Shown one piece after another: positions 25,925 through 30,084 of a DNA stretch of 30,084 nucleotides. The DNA comes from JBEKIK01 sp050013075 (GTDB lineage: Bacteria; Planctomycetota; Planctomycetia; Pirellulales; Thermoguttaceae), in the NCBI GenBank assembly GCA_050013075.1, contig JBEKFZ010000051.1:1-30084 (forward strand), read 5' to 3'. Each line of letters begins with the position of its first letter. Within the stretch, counting starts at the first letter, position 1. The translations under genes and the position numbers were made by a program. The notes under the pieces were generated by a model. It was not told the origin of the DNA, did no database searches, and saw only the letters and a program-made list of their open reading frames with translations.

Positions 25925-27682
25925 TCAATGTGCTGAAACCGGTTCAAAGCGGAACCAATCGACGTCGGCCTGTCCTATGGATGGTCGGCCTGCGGGTGTA
26001 TCGCAAAAAAGTCCTACCTTTGCCCCGATCCAGTGATCGTTCACCGCGGTAAAGCGGCGGCCAAGATCGTTGAACCGGCTGCCGTCGGAACTATAACTGA
26101 ATGTGCATACGCCGTGCGATACGACTTTGACACGCAGAAAAATGATCTCTCCGGGCGCGGCGGCGGAGTCTTCTTCGCGGTCGGCAGGGCTAGGACCGGG
26201 ACCGGGCTTTTGCCGCGCGTCGGAGACGGTTCGGATTATCTTCAATCCGTCATGAGTTTTCAGAACCTGCAATGAGGCTGTCGCCCGGCCGGCAATCACC
26301 AGTCCAATGCGGTCCCCGTCTTCCAGTCGCGTAAGATCAATCCGTGTTGTAACCATGAATTGTTCGGCCGGGAATTTTTGCAAAAGCAAATTGGGATGGT
26401 CCGAAAGCGGAGTAGGCTCGTCCAATGTTACCGCGGCCATGCGCAGAAATCCACGCCTATCGGTCAGTGAAATCCAGTCGTCGATAAAATTTGCAAACCA
26501 CTGCCATTGCAGACCTAATTTCGGAGCGTCGAACTCATCGCTGGTTTGCGGGACGGCAATGGGGTATGTCCGTCCGACGTCGGGTTTGCGATGCGTAAGA
26601 ACCGGCTGGCCCTTGCCGTCGCCGTCTGGATCTTCGCCCATTACCGGCCAGTCGTCAACCCAGCGGACCGGCTGGAGATGGACGATCCTGCCGTAGGGCA
26701 GATATTCCTGAAAGTGGACGAACCAGCCTTCGCCGTTGGGGGTTTCGACCCAGCCGCCCTGGTGCGGGCCGTTCACACTGGTCAGTCCTCGATCCAGAAC
26801 GATGCGCGATTCGTATGGGCCATAGATATTCTTCGAGCGGAACACGATCTGATATCCCCGGCCAACTCCCCCGCCGGGCGCCATAATGTAGTAATAATTG
26901 TTGCGCTTGTAGAGCTTGGGCCCTTCAATGGTGTGATATGGGCTGCCCTTGCCGTCGACCACGAGCTTGCCCTCGTCCAGCAGTGTTGCGCCGTCCGTGC
27001 TCATGCGGTTGATGTGTAGTATGTTATTGATGCCTCCCGAGCGAGATCCGGCAAAGGCGTGGATCAGATACGCCTGGCCGTCGTCGTCCCAAAAGGGGCA
27101 GGTGTCGATCCAGCCTTTGGATTTTCTGACAAGAACCGGCTGATCCCACGGGCCGGCCGGATTCTTGGCCTTGACCATGTAGATGCCGTTGTCCGGGTCG
27201 CCGAAGAAAATGTAGAACGCGCCGTCGTGATAGCGGATTGCCGGGGCCCACACGCCGCCGCCGTGGAAAGGTTTTGCAAACTGCTCCACGACTGGATGCT
27301 TATTGATCGCATGACCGATAATGGTCCAATTGACAAGGTCTTTGGAGTGCAAAACCGGCAGGCCCGGGAAACAACTGAAACTGGAGGCGGTAAGATAAAA
27401 ATCATCGCCCACGCGGATCACGTCAGGGTCGGAATAATCGGCGAATATAATGGGGTTTTTGTATGTGCCGTCGCCGTTGTCGGGACTCCAGATCGCGGGG
27501 GGAGCGACGGCTGTGGATTTGATTGCGTCCGAATCCGGCGATTTCCCATTGCCGGGATTCCCGCCCTTGTCCGCATCGACCGCGTAAATGCCCGGCGGCC
27601 AAGTCATGAATAATGCCGCAACTTCGGTTAAGCCGATCAAGACGGCCGTGCGAAATAGGCAAGAAAAACAAAACGTTTTCAT
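25925..27682 (-). CDS. Secreted GH43 beta-xylosidase/alpha-L-arabinofuranosidase
   Basis: A 585-residue protein with an N-terminal hydrophobic signal (about residues 10-34) and a Gly/Ser/Asp-rich linker to residue 70. The five-bladed propeller begins at NPIIFADYSDPDVIRVGDDFYLTAS. The three catalytic acids of the family fit D85 (base), D193 (WIDTCPFWDDDG) and E253 (TIEGPK), with spacing like known GH43 enzymes. A C-terminal beta-sandwich (about 375-580) of the GH43/DUF1349 type follows. It should release arabinofuranose or xylose from side chains. AAGGA precedes the ATG. A near-consensus promoter lies directly upstream, so this is likely the first gene of a transcript reaching GH106, the serine hydrolase and the lyase. 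Confidence 0.92.
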   Translation of the reverse strand: MKTFCFSCLFRTAVLIGLTEVAALFMTWPPGIYAVDADKGGNPGNGKSPDSDAIKSTAVAPPAIWSPDNGDGTYKNPIIFADYSDPDVIRVGDDFYLTASSFSCFPGLPVLHSKDLVNWTIIGHAINKHPVVEQFAKPFHGGGVWAPAIRYHDGAFYIFFGDPDNGIYMVKAKNPAGPWDQPVLVRKSKGWIDTCPFWDDDGQAYLIHAFAGSRSGGINNILHINRMSTDGATLLDEGKLVVDGKGSPYHTIEGPKLYKRNNYYYIMAPGGGVGRGYQIVFRSKNIYGPYESRIVLDRGLTSVNGPHQGGWVETPNGEGWFVHFQEYLPYGRIVHLQPVRWVDDWPVMGEDPDGDGKGQPVLTHRKPDVGRTYPIAVPQTSDEFDAPKLGLQWQWFANFIDDWISLTDRRGFLRMAAVTLDEPTPLSDHPNLLLQKFPAEQFMVTTRIDLTRLEDGDRIGLVIAGRATASLQVLKTHDGLKIIRTVSDARQKPGPGPSPADREEDSAAAPGEIIFLRVKVVSHGVCTFSYSSDGSRFNDLGRRFTAVNDHWIGAKVGLFCDTPAGRPSIGQADVDWFRFEPVSAH

Positions 27683-27721
27683 GCAATTTCCTTCTTCGAT
27701 CTGTTCCTTTACCGAATCGGC

Positions 27722-27750
27722 ATTATATCATATATACCGCCCGTGTTCAA
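27722..27750 (-). promoter_or_regulatory. Near-consensus promoter of the GH43-GH106 transcript
   Basis: On the minus strand TTGAAC (27750-27745), a 17-nt spacer and a perfect TATAAT (27727-27722), about 33 nt of leader before the GH43 ATG. CCGCC and GGCGG flank the -35 box as a short inverted repeat and might be an operator. Confidence 0.55.
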
Positions 27751-27880
27751 TCAGGCGGATAAGAACATATCGAGCATTTGAATCCATGAAAACACTCTCG
27801 TACAATAAAATATTCTGACCTTTATCCCGTGCTTGTTTGATTATTTTATTCGCTGCCTCTGTTGTCTGATCTCCCTTTTT

Positions 27881-30084
27881 TCAATGCCCGTCCCAGCGGA
27901 ATGAATCTCCCTGTTTGATGTTCACCTCGCGAGTAGTTTTGCCGTACCGCAAGCGGCAGGGATTTCCCGCCAGCGAGTGTATGTCGGCCGAAACCAGGCG
28001 GCCGTTCTTCCACTGGATATCGACTTCGAAACCTCCGCGTGCGCGCAGCCCTTTCACTGAACCGTCGGGCCAAGCCTTTGGCAGCGCGGGCAATAGCTCG
28101 ATCTCGCCGGCATGGCTTTGCAGCAACATCTCGGCAATGCCCGAAGCGCCGCCAAAATTTCCGTCGATCTGGAACGGCGGATGGGCGTCGAACATGTTTG
28201 GATACGTTCGCGAAGGATCCAACAGCATGGTCAGGATTTTATAGGCGTGCTCGGCATCTTGCAGACGTGCCCACAAGTTCAGCCGCCATCCCAGTCCCCA
28301 GCCCGTGGCATTGTCGCCGCGAATCTCCAGCGACTTTCGCACGGCGGCGGCCAATTCCGGCGTGCCGCGGAGCGTAATCTGGGCGCTGGGGAAAAACCCG
28401 TAAAGGTGCGACACGTGGCGGTGATGGATGTCGCGGGCCTGCATGTCCCAATCTTCCAGCCATTCCTGGAGTTGGCCGGCGCTGCCGATTTGGTTCGGCG
28501 CAAGCCGTGCGCGGGCGGCTGCCAGTTGATCGCGGAAATCCTTGTCCATGCCGAGGATTTCAGCCGCGCGGATGCAGTTGCCGAATAAATCGCGCACGAT
28601 TTGCGAGTCCATGGTCGGACCGGCGCAGACGCTGGCGCCTTTCGGATGTTGGTTCTCCGGCGACAGCGAAGGACAAGTAACCAGCCACTTGTGCGTGGGT
28701 TCTTCCACCAGTGTATCGAGAAAGAATTGGGCCGCGCCTTTCATTACCGGATAGATTTTTGACAATAATTCTTTGTCTTGGCCGAATTGATAATGTTCCC
28801 ACAAGTGCCCGCAGAGCCACGCGCCGCCGGTGGGCCAAAAGCCCCAAGCGGGCCCGTCGATGGGCGCGGTTGCCCGCCACAGATCGGTATTGTGGTGAGC
28901 GACCCAGCCGCGCGCCCCCCATTGGATCTTCGCCGTGCGAGCGCCGGTTTCCGCAAGGTCCATAATCATGGCCGCAAGCGGCTCGACGCACTCCGCCAGG
29001 TTGCAGGATTCGGCGGGCCAGTAATTCATTTCGGTGTTGATATTGATGGTGTATTTGCTTCCCCAGGGCGGATCCATGCTCTCGTTCCAGATGCCTTGCA
29101 GGTTGGCCGGTTGCGATCCGGGCCGTGAACTGGAAATCAGCAGATAGCGGCCGAATTGAAAATATAATGCCGCCAGTTGCGGATCGTTCCCTTTGGAAAA
29201 ATCCTTGATCCGCTCGTCGGTGGGTTGTTTGATCGCGTCGGTTGTGCCGAGGTCCAATCGTACCCGTCGGAATAATCGCTGATGCTCGGCGACGTGGTCT
29301 TTCAGCAGCGCATCGAACGATTTCCGGCCGGCCGCGGCGATGCAATCTTTTGTCAAAGACTCCGGGTCTCCGCTTACGTCCTTGTAGTTTTTATAGCTGG
29401 TTGCCGCGGCAATCAAGAGCGTGGCGGAATCGGCGCCGGTCACGGTGATCCGATCTTTTTCCAAGGCAGTTTGGCCGCCCGAGGCCGTCACTCGCACACA
29501 GGCTTGAAACTTAAGCGCGCCTTGGATGCCTTGCGCCGATCCGTTGACGCCGCTTAGAACAAGTGTATCCGGCCCTTCGGTCTCGACAGTTGCTTTCTGC
29601 AACGATTTCATGCCGGCAGTGAAAGTGATTTTCCCGGGCTTATCGGCCGTGAGCCGCACGACGATTACCTGATCGACCGGGCTGGAAAATACCTGGCGAG
29701 TGAATTTAACTCCGCCGGCCGTGTAAGAGACGCTTGCCACGGCTGTATCGAGATTCAAGTCGCGGCGGAAATTTTCCACGGACTTTTGTTCCGAGAACGT
29801 CAGGAGCAAATCGCCGACCGTCTGATATTGCATTTGTTTCAGCGGCTTGGCCATCATTTTATTGCCGATCAGCCGGTTCGCCTCGACGTACTTGCCTGCA
29901 AAGATCAGACGCCGCGCTTCGGGCAAGGCCGCCAGGGCCTCCGGGTTGTTCGGATCGTAAGGACCGCCAGCCCAGAGCGTGTCTTCGTTGAGCTGTATGC
30001 GTTCGTTGTCCACTCCTCCGAAAACCATCGCGCCCAGCCGGCCGTTGCCTACGGCCAAAGCTTCGACCCATTGCTTGGCCGGTT
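27881..30084 (-). CDS. GH95 alpha-L-fucosidase, N-terminus beyond the window (partial)
   Basis: At least 734 residues, open to the right edge. The frame continues upstream of a TTG at 30058 as PAKQWVEALAVGNGRLGAMVFGG, the standard opening of GH95 with W, EAL and GNGRLG, so the true start lies outside. The catalytic set known from Bifidobacterium AfcA is present: NINTEMNYWP (29018-29044) for the paired Asn, QEWLEDWD (about 28455-28475) for the acid Glu, and IDGNFGG (about 28150-28172) for the Asp. Also seen are DIHHRHVSHLYGFFP and HPPFQIDGNF. The family inverts alpha-1,2-L-fucosides; some members act on L-galactose in pectin or xyloglucan. It is followed after 198 bp by GH43. Confidence 0.93.
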   Translation of the reverse strand, partial: PAKQWVEALAVGNGRLGAMVFGGVDNERIQLNEDTLWAGGPYDPNNPEALAALPEARRLIFAGKYVEANRLIGNKMMAKPLKQMQYQTVGDLLLTFSEQKSVENFRRDLNLDTAVASVSYTAGGVKFTRQVFSSPVDQVIVVRLTADKPGKITFTAGMKSLQKATVETEGPDTLVLSGVNGSAQGIQGALKFQACVRVTASGGQTALEKDRITVTGADSATLLIAAATSYKNYKDVSGDPESLTKDCIAAAGRKSFDALLKDHVAEHQRLFRRVRLDLGTTDAIKQPTDERIKDFSKGNDPQLAALYFQFGRYLLISSSRPGSQPANLQGIWNESMDPPWGSKYTININTEMNYWPAESCNLAECVEPLAAMIMDLAETGARTAKIQWGARGWVAHHNTDLWRATAPIDGPAWGFWPTGGAWLCGHLWEHYQFGQDKELLSKIYPVMKGAAQFFLDTLVEEPTHKWLVTCPSLSPENQHPKGASVCAGPTMDSQIVRDLFGNCIRAAEILGMDKDFRDQLAAARARLAPNQIGSAGQLQEWLEDWDMQARDIHHRHVSHLYGFFPSAQITLRGTPELAAAVRKSLEIRGDNATGWGLGWRLNLWARLQDAEHAYKILTMLLDPSRTYPNMFDAHPPFQIDGNFGGASGIAEMLLQSHAGEIELLPALPKAWPDGSVKGLRARGGFEVDIQWKNGRLVSADIHSLAGNPCRLRYGKTTREVNIKQGDSFRWDGH

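Noticed and set aside
30058..30058. TTG at 30058 as the start of GH95
   Set aside because: The frame stays open to the window edge and encodes the conserved WVEAL segment upstream, so the gene is simply cut.

Overview
The window looks like part of a planctomycete chromosome (Planctomycetota, possibly Pirellulales-like). The reasons are an ECF sigma factor paired with a Cys-free membrane partner, a probable DUF3352-type protein ending in TPRs, several Tat-exported carbohydrate enzymes, no SusC/SusD genes and a moderate GC content. The taxon is an inference from gene style; no marker gene is present. About 93% of the window is coding, with 14 confident protein genes, one of them cut by the right edge. 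I saw no rRNA, tRNA, CRISPR array, transposase or prophage gene.

Layout. 19-1298 (+): ECF sigma factor and its presumed membrane anti-sigma partner, overlapping by one base. 1372-7520 (-): Tat-exported enolase-superfamily enzyme, an exported GH106-like protein, and a secreted probable DUF3352/TPR protein. 7842-10232 (+): a secreted two-module esterase, a CE15-like half followed by a second alpha/beta hydrolase. 10515-18134 (+): heparinase II/III-type lyase, GH3 (NagZ-type), sodium:solute symporter and a secreted alpha/beta hydrolase, probably one operon with a TTGACA promoter in front and a hairpin/T-tract terminator behind. 18200-30084 (-): GH95, GH43, GH106, beta-lactamase-fold hydrolase and a Tat-exported heparinase/alginate-lyase-like enzyme, converging on the same terminator.

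How it fits together (inference). This is a polysaccharide-utilisation cluster. Exported enzymes (GH106, GH95, GH43, the esterases and the large lyase) would strip rhamnose, fucose, arabinose or xylose and ester groups from a branched, uronate-containing glycan and cut its backbone. The symporter would import the small products. The lyase and GH3, neither with a visible signal peptide, would finish the job in the cytoplasm. No sulfatase is present, which fits a plant or microbial glycan (pectin, arabinogalactan or a similar gum) better than a sulfated algal one.

The intergenic gaps hold more structure than usual: three compact hairpins with CTYG loops, a long imperfect hairpin, two heptamer tandem repeats flanking one hairpin, and a possible 23-codon leader ORF overlapping a downstream start. 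Four promoters fit a -35/-10 layout with exactly 17-nt spacers.
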